DNA of 64,000 bases from Candidatus Villigracilis vicinus (GCA_016721315.1 JADKIL010000014.1:17951-81950); one strand, 5' to 3'; shown: positions 44,443-52,926, counted from the first letter of the stretch. A program made the numbers and translations. Notes: generated from the sequence alone by a model not told the origin.

Positions 44443-45843
44443 CTAATGAACCACAACAGGCATATTCCATGGGAGGTAAAGGCTCATGCCAGGTCCGCGG
44501 AAGAAGATGCCGATGAGAGTGAGGACGATGAATGCCGTAAAAATGAATGTGGCTATGAACAGCACACGTTCTTCGGTATCGGCTTGGTATTTTTTGCTCA
44601 TCCATTCATCAAGGAAAATGAGCGGAAGCAGGATGACGACAAGCGGGATCAGTCCGTTTGAAAGCAGGGTGTTCCAGGTTGGGAGCCATTCCGTCCAGTT
44701 GAGAGCGTATTCATCGAGCAGTACCCAAATGGGAGTGGCGATCAATGCCAGCCCAGCCGCAAGCAAGGTGAGGGCACGTCCGCGATTCGAGCGGAAGTAG
44801 ATGCCTACACTTGCGAGGTTCAGGTCAAAGAATGGGAGGAGGAAGATGCCGATCACCACGATACTTGGAATGACGATCGCGCCAACCAGCGGGTGGAAGT
44901 GCAGCAAAAGTTCCTGCAAGCCCATGAAGTACCACGGCGCTTTGGCAGGGTTGGGAGATAAGGCTGGGTTGGCGATTCCCTCCAATGGAGCTGGAACAAG
45001 CATGGAGAAGAGCAGAAGCGCGGAAGTCCATGCGAGGGCGAAGATCAATTCCTTATGCACAAGATTCGGGATGGTGGTCACGCGTTCGACTTTTTCCACT
45101 TCAATTTGATTCGCAGATTTCGGGCGCGTCAGACCGCCATCTTTGCGGACGCGCCAAAAGTGGTAGGACATTAGCCCGAAGATGGCAAGCGGAATAAATG
45201 AAATATGCATCGAGTAGAAATTAAGCAGGGTGTTCGCACCTACTTCAGGTCCGCCGAGGATAAGTTGGGTAAGCCAACTGCCGACAAGCGGGACATAACT
45301 AATGATGCTTGTGCCAACCGTGATCGCCCAAAATGCGAGTTGATCCCAAGGGAGCAGATACCCCGTAAAGTTTGCGCCGAGCACCAGCAAAAGCATGGCA
45401 ACGCCGATCAGCCAGTTCAACTCGCGCGGCGGACGATATGCGCCCGTTACAAAGACGCGGATAAGGTGAAGCACTGCCACAACAATGAGTAGGTTCGCAC
45501 TCCAATGGTGCAGGTTGCGGATCAACTCGCCGAACCAGACGTTGGAGTTGATCTCAAGAATATCGAAATACGCTTGCGGCGCGGCGGGTGTGTAATTGTT
45601 GAGCAGAACAATCCCCGTGAGACCGAGGATGGTCATGAGCAGGGCAGAGAGTCCGCCCAAGCCCCAGGTATATGTCCACTTGAGGGTGGAGACTTCCACT
45701 TTGGATGGATGGATGTGGAGGATGAGGCTGTCCACCACCATGCGGATGCGTCCGCGATCATCTTCGGGGATGCCTTCAGGCACGAGTTTTTCGCGCATAC
45801 GCTGGAAGATGGAAGGTTCGGGTTGAGGTGTTTGTTCGTCCAT
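44443..45843 (-). CDS. qcrB: Cytochrome b of a bc-type quinol oxidising complex
   Basis: A 466-residue full-length fused cytochrome b (b6 plus subunit IV). Haem-ligand histidines lie in LIRNLHHWSANLLIVVAVLH and FYSMHISFIPLAIFGLMSYH. The quinol-site region reads PAKAPWYFMGLQELLLHFHP in place of the usual PEWY. About eight helices are visible, plus a charged N-terminal extension of 50 residues. With the Rieske protein and the tri-haem cytochrome it forms the quinol:cytochrome c oxidoreductase. First gene of the operon, starting at 45843. Confidence 0.94.
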   Translation of the reverse strand: MDEQTPQPEPSIFQRMREKLVPEGIPEDDRGRIRMVVDSLILHIHPSKVEVSTLKWTYTWGLGGLSALLMTILGLTGIVLLNNYTPAAPQAYFDILEINSNVWFGELIRNLHHWSANLLIVVAVLHLIRVFVTGAYRPPRELNWLIGVAMLLLVLGANFTGYLLPWDQLAFWAITVGTSIISYVPLVGSWLTQLILGGPEVGANTLLNFYSMHISFIPLAIFGLMSYHFWRVRKDGGLTRPKSANQIEVEKVERVTTIPNLVHKELIFALAWTSALLLFSMLVPAPLEGIANPALSPNPAKAPWYFMGLQELLLHFHPLVGAIVIPSIVVIGIFLLPFFDLNLASVGIYFRSNRGRALTLLAAGLALIATPIWVLLDEYALNWTEWLPTWNTLLSNGLIPLVVILLPLIFLDEWMSKKYQADTEERVLFIATFIFTAFIVLTLIGIFFRGPGMSLYLPWNMPVVVH

Positions 45844-46077
45844 GATGGGTTCCTGATAGTTGCAGTTGAAATTGATTGCCTCATTTTTAGCAAGTGGACT
45901 TAATGGATGAAAAAAGGATCTGTGAAGATTTGGTAAAGAAGTTATCCCTCAAAATCGTTTCAAAATCTTGAACTGCTCTTTACGGTCTCTTTACATTGAA
46001 AAATTATCATGCTGTCATCGTTGCGAAACGCAATGAAATCAAACTAACAAACAACCTCTGAAAACAAGGAGAACCTC

Positions 46078-47217
46078 ATGTTAAATAACTTCAAAAATAT
46101 TCTGATCGGCGTCCTGTCGGCGGTCATTGTGATCGCCATCGGCGCAAGCGCGTATACGGCTTTTGCATCTAATGCAACAGCGCCTATTTCAACCCCTGAT
46201 GCCTCTGTCGTGGTCAGCAATGGCTATGGAAACGGCAACGGCGACGGGACAGGCACAGACCTCACTACCATCCCAGTTTCGGATCTGAATGCGGAGGAAA
46301 CCGCCGCTCTGCTCTATATGCGTGAAGAAGAAAAACTTGCGCGCGATGTGTACAATGCTCTCTTCACCGTCTGGGGACAACCCACCTTCTCGAACATTGC
46401 TTCCAGCGAGCAGCAGCACATGGATCAGATCAAACTTCTACTGGACCGTTACGGTCTGACCGACCCCGCGCTTGATCCAGGCAAATTCACTGATCCTACA
46501 CTGCAAGCGTTGTACGATCAGCTCGTCGCTCAGGGTTCTGTGTCACTGGCAGACGCTCTCAAAGTGGGCGCTGCCATCGAAGAGATCGATATTCTGGATC
46601 TGCAAACCCGCCTCGCTCTCACCGATAATGCAGACTTGCAACTGGTCTTCAATAACCTGATGAAAGGTTCATACAGTCACTTGAATGCCTTCGCGGGTGT
46701 CTTGACCCAGCAAACGGGCGAGGTCTATCAGCCGCAGTATCTCACTGCGGAAGCGTATCAAGCCATTGTTACAGGTGCAATGGGGAATGGTAATCAGGGC
46801 GGCAATGGCAGCCAGGGTGCGAATGGAAAAGGTAACAGCGGAGGAAATGGTCAGGGTGGGCAGTCCGCTCAAGGTCAGGCAGGAAGCGGTGTTCCGCAGG
46901 CAAATATTGCGGGTACGGTCAACGTCCACGGCGTCATCAATTCCTATGACGGCATGGGAATCAGTATCACCGCCGACGATGGGCAAGCTCTGTATGTGGA
47001 CACGGGTAATATGCGCTACAGTCAGTCGCTCGGATTTGCGCCGCAGATCGGCGAAGGCGTAACAGTGCTGATGTTCATGAGTGACCAGGGTACGAATAGC
47101 GCGATCTCAGTCACGATGGATGCAACTGGAATGACCTACACCTTCCGCAGTGAAACGGGGCAGCCGCTTTGGGCTGGCGGGAATGGCAAAGGTAATGGAA
47201 GAGGGAACACACCCTAA
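46078..47217 (+). CDS. DUF2202 ferritin-like secreted protein with Gly/Asn-rich linker
   Basis: A 379-residue exported protein. The N-terminal helix (NILIGVLSAVIVIAIGASAY) is a signal or anchor. Residues 80-225 are a DUF2202 domain, a ferritin-like helical bundle: EETAALLYMREEEKLARDVY, ASSEQQHMDQIKLLLDRYGL and NNLMKGSYSHLNAFAGVL carry Glu and His of possible metal sites. Then comes a 40-residue Gly/Asn/Gln-rich stretch and a small C-terminal beta domain (AGTVNVHGVINSYDGMGISI). The gene starts after aaggagaa and is divergent from the cytochrome operon. Its last codons abut the RHS fragment. Confidence 0.82.
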   Translation: MLNNFKNILIGVLSAVIVIAIGASAYTAFASNATAPISTPDASVVVSNGYGNGNGDGTGTDLTTIPVSDLNAEETAALLYMREEEKLARDVYNALFTVWGQPTFSNIASSEQQHMDQIKLLLDRYGLTDPALDPGKFTDPTLQALYDQLVAQGSVSLADALKVGAAIEEIDILDLQTRLALTDNADLQLVFNNLMKGSYSHLNAFAGVLTQQTGEVYQPQYLTAEAYQAIVTGAMGNGNQGGNGSQGANGKGNSGGNGQGGQSAQGQAGSGVPQANIAGTVNVHGVINSYDGMGISITADDGQALYVDTGNMRYSQSLGFAPQIGEGVTVLMFMSDQGTNSAISVTMDATGMTYTFRSETGQPLWAGGNGKGNGRGNTP

Positions 47218-47236
47218 ACGGCTTCCCACATTTTTT

Positions 47237-48630
47237 GGGGATTCCACACAGTTGCTGTTCTTGCGGGCAAGATACTACAACCCCGCCGATGGGAGGTTTA
47301 CAGCGAGAGATACGTTTGCTGGATACGTCAGTCAGCCTCAGACCCAAAATCGTTTCTCGTATACCCAAAACAACCCGATCCGCTATACCGATCCAACTGG
47401 GCATTACAGTTGGGAAGATTTCATCGCTGAAGGCAAAAGCCTGATAAACGATCCTGTCCAACATACTCTGGATCAAATACAAAAGAATCAAGGCGTACCT
47501 TGGGAATGTACTGATGTGGGACAAATAGCACTGTGGGCGGCGCCTGCCATTGCTCCATTGATCATTGTTGCTGCAATCCCAATGATACTGGTCTCCCCAG
47601 ATGCACCAGTAGACCTCGTGTTTATGGTGCATGATTACTACATGGATGATTATCAATCCTTTGCACTCGATGCAATGGGACTGATGATTCCTGGGGTAAT
47701 GGGGTTAGGAGCATTATCTCATGCAGATGATGTATATCGTGTGTTAATACTGCGGATAATTTTATGATACATCACACATTGTTAATGTATCTGATAATGC
47801 TCTTAAAGAACGTATGCAGCTTCAGTGAAGAGACAAAAGTAGCGACACAAGAAGGGGAAGTCGAAATCTCAGAAATTGAAGTTGGGGATTATGTACTTGC
47901 ATGGAATGAGGAAACGGGAGAGACAGGGTACTACGAAGTCACGGACACTTTCTCGCATCACGATCTAGTCCTGACCGAGTTGGTTATTGATGGCGAGCGG
48001 ATAGAAACCACCCCTGAGCATCCGTTTTATACCTTGGAAGAGGGGTGGGTTCCTGCGGATGAACTCAAGCCGGGCATGCATGTTCGACAGGCGGACGGTG
48101 ATTATAAACTCGTCTGGCTGAAGTGGAATATTCGTGAAACGCAGGAGATGTATAATCTCATTGTTGACGAAGCGCACACTTTCTATGTGGGCGAAGGTCA
48201 ATGGTTGGTGCATAATAGTTGTAAAAACCTTTTAGATCAAACCGTAATTGATGTAGAAGGACAATGGCTCGTTGATAATGCTGTCTATTATCACAAAATA
48301 CTTCGACCTAGTGAACCAATAACAATAGCAGTTGGACAATCTCGAGGACGGATAATAGTTGCGCTTAATGGCAAAGCCGAGATTGAAACTTATGAAAGAT
48401 TATTAAGAATAACTAATTCTAATAGCGATGTTAGGTTGGTTTTTGATACTGGAACTTCTTTGGACAAACATGCAGAAAGAATATTATACGAATATTACCA
48501 AGATGTTCAAAAAATAGGTATCTCTAATGCTAAAAATGGTGCATGCCCTTCCTGTTACAATTTCTTTATAGATTTGCAACAAAAAGGTGCTTTCATAGAT
48601 TTATTCAAACCAGCAACTATATGGAAATAA
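47237..48630 (+). pseudogene. Orphan RHS tip with Hint autoprotease and deaminase-like toxin domain (frame broken)
   Basis: Read across frames this is the C terminus of one polymorphic toxin. The RHS core end is DSTQLLFLRARYYNPADGRF followed by NRFSYTQNNPIRYTDPTGHY. After a spacer with two membrane-like helices the frame breaks at about 47742-47815. Then a Hint domain begins CSFSEETKVATQEGEVEISE, has TPEHPFYTLEEGW and ends GQWLVHNSC, the autoprocessing site. The last 100 residues hold DKHAERILYEYY and NAKNGACPSCYNFF, that is, the HAE and CxxC zinc motifs of the deaminase superfamily. The long N-terminal RHS shell is missing. The Hint-toxin part is intact from ATG 47764 to 48630. Confidence 0.75.
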
Positions 48631-48633
48631 AAA

Positions 48634-49215
48634 ATGAATTCTCTCGAAATAAAAGAACAAATCCTAGAAGAATTAGAAAAAATACCCATAACAGCAGGTA
48701 TTACAGATAAGATTTACTCCCAACTAATCTTGGCAGGAAATGAGTTCTCTAAGAATCTTGCACTTGAACTTCTTGCAAGTGAAAACGAAAACAAGAGATC
48801 AAAAGGTATGCAAATTGCCAGGATAGTAGATGGTGAAAATAATTTAAACTTGGCAATACCTTTGTTGCAAGATAATAACCATCTAATTAGATGGCAAGCT
48901 ATGCAATATATTACTGAAACAAACAAGTTTCTGGAAGATATTGACATTATTAAAATAGTAATTTATCAATTACTTAATAATACTAGCCCTGTGGTTAGAA
49001 TTGAGGCTGCTGCAAGTCTCGAGTACTGCAAAATCATTCCTGATGCAATTCCGGCATTGGAGTACGTGCGTGATCATGATCATGAAGAGGAAGATGGGTT
49101 TTCCGTAAGTTATATTGCATCAAGAGTTTTAAAAGATTTAGCAAAGAGAACGAATGATAATATCTCTTACCGCTGGAAGCCTGATGGCACACTTGAGGCG
49201 ATTAAGAATAAATAG
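48634..49215 (+). CDS. HEAT-repeat protein, probable immunity partner of the deaminase-like toxin
   Basis: A 193-residue soluble helical protein starting 3 bases after the toxin's stop. It has HEAT-like helical pairs: NLALELLASENENKRSKGMQ, NLAIPLLQDNNHLIRWQAMQ and NNTSPVVRIEAAASLEYCKI, each with the leucine/alanine pattern and Asp/Arg of the repeat. It is AT-rich like the toxin's 3' half and unlike the flanking chromosome, so the two probably arrived together. In polymorphic toxin loci the gene immediately after the toxin is nearly always the immunity gene; this supports the role, but no experiment does. Confidence 0.65.
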   Translation: MNSLEIKEQILEELEKIPITAGITDKIYSQLILAGNEFSKNLALELLASENENKRSKGMQIARIVDGENNLNLAIPLLQDNNHLIRWQAMQYITETNKFLEDIDIIKIVIYQLLNNTSPVVRIEAAASLEYCKIIPDAIPALEYVRDHDHEEEDGFSVSYIASRVLKDLAKRTNDNISYRWKPDGTLEAIKNK

Positions 49216-49299
49216 TAGCCCTCTCTCGACTTTAATTTTCAATTTGCAATATAAATGATGATTCACATATCCAAAGTTGCTGTTGTTCCATTCTTGCAA

Positions 49300-49674
49300 G
49301 TTCATGTAAACTCTCCAGCGCCTTTTGGATCGCGCGATCATAATCAGCCTATAATGTAAGGTCCGAGAGATTGATATAGCGCGGAGAAAATGCCGTTTTA
49401 CGACAGGGCAATCCAGAACCTCTTCCTGAATGATCCTGAAGAAATAATAAAACAACCGCAAGGGGGAAAGCCTGCGGTTGATGGTGAGAGGGGAGAGCGT
49501 TTTTTCAAGACAGTGGTGAATGTACCGGTCTATATTCTGTGGGGATATTTCTGCTGGTGGTTTATCGATCCATGAAAAGAATAGCGCCAGGTCACTAAGA
49601 TAGTGTTTCCTGGCGCTGGAGTGCGGATACTGGCAGTTCAGCCAGTCTTGGAATGGGGTAAAGTCGATGTGCAT
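49300..49674 (-). pseudogene. Truncated tyrosine recombinase (N-terminal core-binding domain only)
   Basis: The frame from 49674 begins MHIDFTPFQDWLNCQYPHSS and continues HYLSDLALFFSWIDKPPAEI and SPLTINRRLSPLRLFYYFFR. This is the SAM-like core-binding domain at the N terminus of tyrosine recombinases. After about residue 95 the sequence becomes unlike any recombinase and the catalytic R-H-R-Y domain is absent, so it is a remnant. The frame itself runs on to 49138 into the end of the HEAT gene. It lies between the two facing RHS cassettes and its start overlaps a 13-bp inverted repeat. Confidence 0.65.
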
Positions 49675-49713
49675 GATAATCTCCTGTTAGTAGTTTTGCT
49701 GGAGATTATCATG
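49672..49713. repeat. 13-bp perfect inverted repeat at the recombinase remnant start
   Basis: The arms catgataatctcc (49672-49684) and ggagattatcatg (49701-49713) are exact inverted copies separated by 16 bases. The left arm includes the remnant's start codon. It could be an operator or a recombination site; the spacer is longer than the 6-8 bases usual for a tyrosine-recombinase core. Confidence 0.65.
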
Positions 49714-49785
49714 ATTCCTTGTAAAAAATTCATGTTATTCACAAAAAGCAAAAGTAGTTCATTATTAATTTTGATGACAATCACA

Positions 49786-50898
49786 TCATTGGGTCCATGC
49801 TATTAATTCCAAAAAATAATACGAGAAATTTAATTTTGTGATTTGAAGAGTAGAAATATTCATTATGTTAATCTTGTCATATTCATTTAGAGTAATAAAG
49901 GCAATGTAATTCCCGTCCGGAGACCATATAAACTTATTCAAATAATTTCCTGGATGCATCTCGCCATTAAATAATAGCTTAATATCTCCAGTATTAATGT
50001 CCAGCAATACTAAGTCGGATGAACCCTGATTTGTGATAGCCTCATAGTTTTGGAGAAGGATAGAATTACCGTCTGGAGACCACGCTATCCCTCCGATCAG
50101 TTCCTTGGGAATGCTGAATAAATTAATTGAACTTGTTTCCACGTTTATTATTGCAATTTTATTAGGACTAAACCCGCCAATGGCTAAAAACTGTCCATCA
50201 GGCGACCAATTAAACGCAGATGGATCGTTTATTTCAAAACTATTGATTGTTTTTTTGCTGACTGTATCTAAAATTACAAGAGAGCGGTTAGTCTTTTCGT
50301 CAACTGGAAGACTCAAAATTGCAAGTTTACTGTCGGCAGGAGACCATTTGATCATGAAAGGATCGTTGCCCTCCAAGAGGATATTTTCATTATTAGTTTC
50401 TCTACTGTAGAGTATTACTTTATGTCTATTTTCTAAACCCGTTTGATCAAAACGGTCAGATACATATGCTAGACTCATACCATTAGGAGATGCAGAGAGG
50501 TCATAATCCCAATAGCTATCATTTGTAAATCTTACAACTTCCTGAGAACTACCATCAAACATAAATAGATCTTCCGGTTCATTTTCGGCACCAGTTGTCT
50601 GTAAATAAAACAAGTCCTTCTTTCTAGTATTAACACTCTTTAATAAATGGAAGGTATCTTCGCTTAATACAGTTATTTTTTCTGAATTGACATTAACAGA
50701 GTAAATTCCATGATTATTATTCGCTAATATCTCTCCAGAAGCTTCAAAAGAAGAACTATCTACTAATAGAGTGGACGCAGGAGAAGGTGAGGTTAAAACC
50801 ACAGGGATCGCTGTGTTTGTTGGAATAACAACTATATTCTTATCACCAGCACAGCCAGTAACCAGTATAAGGCTCAAAAGAAATATTTTTTTATTCAT
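49786..50898 (-). CDS. Lipoprotein with TolB/WD40-like propeller, downstream of the second RHS tip
   Basis: A 370-residue exported lipoprotein: signal NKKIFLLSLILVTGCAGDKN with lipobox LVTGC. The rest is a run of beta-propeller blades with the TolB-type motif, for example WSPADSKLAILSLPV, WSPDGQFLAIGGF, WSPDGNSILLQNY and WSPDGNYIAFITLN. The start at 50898 is chosen because the signal peptide begins there; the longer frame would overlap the RHS gene end. It lies 17 bases after the RHS-peptidase gene on the same strand and shares its AT-rich composition. It may be an outer-face immunity protein or an unrelated passenger; no immunity family of this type is known to me. Confidence 0.6.
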   Translation of the reverse strand: MNKKIFLLSLILVTGCAGDKNIVVIPTNTAIPVVLTSPSPASTLLVDSSSFEASGEILANNNHGIYSVNVNSEKITVLSEDTFHLLKSVNTRKKDLFYLQTTGAENEPEDLFMFDGSSQEVVRFTNDSYWDYDLSASPNGMSLAYVSDRFDQTGLENRHKVILYSRETNNENILLEGNDPFMIKWSPADSKLAILSLPVDEKTNRSLVILDTVSKKTINSFEINDPSAFNWSPDGQFLAIGGFSPNKIAIINVETSSINLFSIPKELIGGIAWSPDGNSILLQNYEAITNQGSSDLVLLDINTGDIKLLFNGEMHPGNYLNKFIWSPDGNYIAFITLNEYDKINIMNISTLQITKLNFSYYFLELIAWTQ

Positions 50899-50915
50899 GT
50901 TGAGACCCTGATATT

Positions 50916-51872
50916 TTACTTTTTCCATAGTTCGACTAGTCCCCATCCATTATTGGCGATAGAAGCTTTGAAATCTCTCCACATATAAACTTCTTTACGA
51001 TTGTTATAAGGATTATTTATTCTAACGTAATTTCGATTTGAATTCTCATCTATCTCGTTCCAATTTGTCGAAAATCCAGTAATTAATACCCAATGTAATA
51101 TTCCGGTTCCGGTAACAAGAGGTCTCCACTCGCCACTTTCTTTTAAGGTAGCAAGAGCTAATAACCTATGCCCACTTGCAAGTTTTTGTCTTAATGCACT
51201 TGCAGCATTAGTGCCATAAGGCGAGCCAGACCATGACTCTTCCCCATCAAAAACACCTCCCTCAAACCACCAGTTATTATTAGGAAAACTCGAAATTTTC
51301 GCAATCTCATCGCTATCCAAATAATAGCTTTGAGAATAATAATATGCCTTTCCAGCCCACAGATTTCCAAATGTTTTTATCGCAGCATATAATAATGTAT
51401 ACGCATCTGTTGGGCTTTGTGTACTTCCTGTATTTTGCCAAATATTTGACAGGTGATTTTCTCCGCCTGTGATTTCGGATGCAATCATAGACAGTGCAAC
51501 TTGCCCGCATAAATTTGTTTCCATATCCCCAGCGATAGGGTTTAGCTGAGCGTCGGGGAAATTTTCAAGAAGACCAGAAGAGAGAGGAATGTCAGGTTCT
51601 CCAAAAACAGGTTGAATTCCTACACTTGCACAGTGACCTGAAACAGGATCATAATCATAACAAGAGCCTGGACCTTTTGGTTCATTACCTGTTGGATCTG
51701 TAAAATTAATTGGTTTCCCCTCCACGTACATCCACTGATTCAAGGATAGAGGACGGTTTACATCCCCACTCCATGTGTCCCGTGATTGGAATCTCCCATC
51801 GGCAGGGTCGTAGTATCTCGCCCTCAGGAACAACAACTGTGTGGAATCCCCATATTGTTCGAGAACAACAAA
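50916..51872 (-). CDS. Orphan RHS tip with papain/C39-like peptidase domain
   Basis: About 315 residues. The start is an RHS-core end, DSTQLLFLRARYYDPADGRF with MYVEGKPINFTDPTGNEP, but only some 15 codons precede it, so the RHS shell is missing. After a variable spacer comes a cysteine-peptidase-like domain: METNLCGQVALSMIASEI (candidate nucleophile Cys), GILHWVLITGF (candidate His) and YVRINNPYNNRKEVYMW (candidate Asn/Asp), the order of papain-fold C39-like proteins. The C terminus is VELWKK. It faces the first RHS tip in inverted orientation. Whether a displaced cassette like this is ever translated is uncertain. Confidence 0.65.
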   Translation of the reverse strand, partial: FVVLEQYGDSTQLLFLRARYYDPADGRFQSRDTWSGDVNRPLSLNQWMYVEGKPINFTDPTGNEPKGPGSCYDYDPVSGHCASVGIQPVFGEPDIPLSSGLLENFPDAQLNPIAGDMETNLCGQVALSMIASEITGGENHLSNIWQNTGSTQSPTDAYTLLYAAIKTFGNLWAGKAYYYSQSYYLDSDEIAKISSFPNNNWWFEGGVFDGEESWSGSPYGTNAASALRQKLASGHRLLALATLKESGEWRPLVTGTGILHWVLITGFSTNWNEIDENSNRNYVRINNPYNNRKEVYMWRDFKASIANNGWGLVELWKK

Positions 51873-51975
51873 CACAAATTGTATGTAGATTTAAGAAAAG
51901 ACCGACTGGGAGAGTTCGGAAGTGTATAATTGATCTGTTGCTAAGTGTTACTTGTTTGGAGAATATATTACCCCT

Positions 51976-52224
51976 ATGACCACTCTATCTTCTGATACTG
52001 ATCCGAGAATTGAAAAAATCCAAATTGAGTTGCTGCGAAAAATGCCCCCTGAACGAAAACTTCATATGGTCGCGCAAATGAACCAAACAGTTCGATCTTT
52101 TATGATGGCTGGGTTAATAGAACGCAATCCCAATCTCCCTGCAGAAGCATTACGAACCATGTTTGCTGAGTTGTTATTGGGAAAACAGCTGGCAGAGCGG
52201 GTGTTAACATACCATGTTCAGTAA
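51976..52224 (+). CDS. Small helical protein upstream of a nucleotidyltransferase
   Basis: 82 residues, all helical by composition: DPRIEKIQIELLRKMPPERK, HMVAQMNQTVRSFMMAGLIE and AEALRTMFAELLLGKQLAER. Small proteins of this style are commonly found before nucleotidyltransferase genes in Chloroflexota and cyanobacteria; a two-gene module, perhaps toxin-antitoxin-like, is inferred. The start at 51976 is preferred to an in-frame ATG at 51952. It overlaps the next gene by 11 bases. Confidence 0.6.
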   Translation: MTTLSSDTDPRIEKIQIELLRKMPPERKLHMVAQMNQTVRSFMMAGLIERNPNLPAEALRTMFAELLLGKQLAERVLTYHVQ

Positions 52225-52794
52225 TAATGAACCAATTCAGGTTACGCTATTAGTAACGAACGTTCTTGAAGAACTTGGGGTGAAATATGTCCTTGGAGGT
52301 TCCTTAGCCAGTGCTCTTCATGGGGTAGCTAGGGCAACAATGGACGCAGATATTGTTGCAAATTTTGAATTAAACATATCGCACCCTTTGTCAATGCGTT
52401 GAAGGGTGCATTTGATGTAGATGCTGAAATGATCCGTGACGCTATATAGCATCAAATGAGTTTTAATATCATCCATTTGGAAACGTTGTTTAAGGTTGAT
52501 ATCTTTGTTGCAAAAGATCGAGATTTCGATCGTTATCAAATCGAACGGCGCACTGCCTATTCCCTCTCAGGGAATACTCAACAGAGTGTTTATGTAGCAA
52601 GTGCTGAAGATACAATCCTTGCAAAATTGGAATGGTATCGAATGGGAGGCGAGGTATCCGATCGCCAATGGCGTGATATTTTGGGAATTATGAAGGTCCA
52701 AGCTAATAAATTGGATATGGACTATTTAAGTAAAGGATCACAAACCCTTCAAATAGAGGATCTTTTGGATAAAGCAATCAAGGAAGCATTGTAA
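52214..52794 (+). pseudogene. Nucleotidyltransferase (MNT/AbiEii-like), inactivated by frameshift and stop
   Basis: The first frame (52214-52402) holds KYVLGGSLASALHGVARATM followed by DADIV, the GS...D nucleotidyltransferase signature. One base is lost near 52373; in the next frame the protein continues KHIAPFVNALKGAFDVDAEM up to a stop tag at 52447-52449, then HQMSFNIIHLETLFKVDIFV (third catalytic Asp) and SAEDTILAKLEWYRMGGEVS to the end at 52794. Two independent lesions argue for real decay of this gene, though indel errors also occur elsewhere in the window. It overlaps the small upstream gene. Confidence 0.75.
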
Positions 52795-52874
52795 TAATGG
52801 GCGGATTATCACTTAAAGGTTTCCAAACTATGTAGGTAAACACAAATAGTTTTGATAGTGAACAATATGGGGAT

Positions 52875-52912
52875 TACAATCAGCATGAAGTTAAACTTCA
52901 TGCTGATTGTTT
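52875..52912. terminator. Hairpin terminator at the right edge of the accessory region
   Basis: The arms acaatcagcatgaagtt and aacttcatgctgattgt pair over 17 bases and are followed by ttatt. The stem core matches the terminator at 42510. Confidence 0.7.
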
Positions 52913-52926
52913 ATTAGAAAGAAACC

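Noticed and set aside
46800..46890. Collagen-like or silk-like repeat protein
   Set aside because: The Gly/Asn/Gln stretch is short and irregular and lies between two folded domains; it is a linker.
47150..47236. Real N terminus of the RHS gene inside the DUF2202 gene
   Set aside because: The GTG start at 47150 lies in the DUF2202 coding end and its translation is unlike RHS; RHS similarity begins only at about 47237.
49138..49300. C-terminal half of the recombinase frame as a functional domain
   Set aside because: It overlaps the HEAT gene on the other strand and shows none of the R-H-R-Y catalytic residues.
52318..52539. Minus-strand open frame within the nucleotidyltransferase remnant
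   Set aside because: Explained as a shadow; the plus strand holds clear nucleotidyltransferase motifs in two frames.
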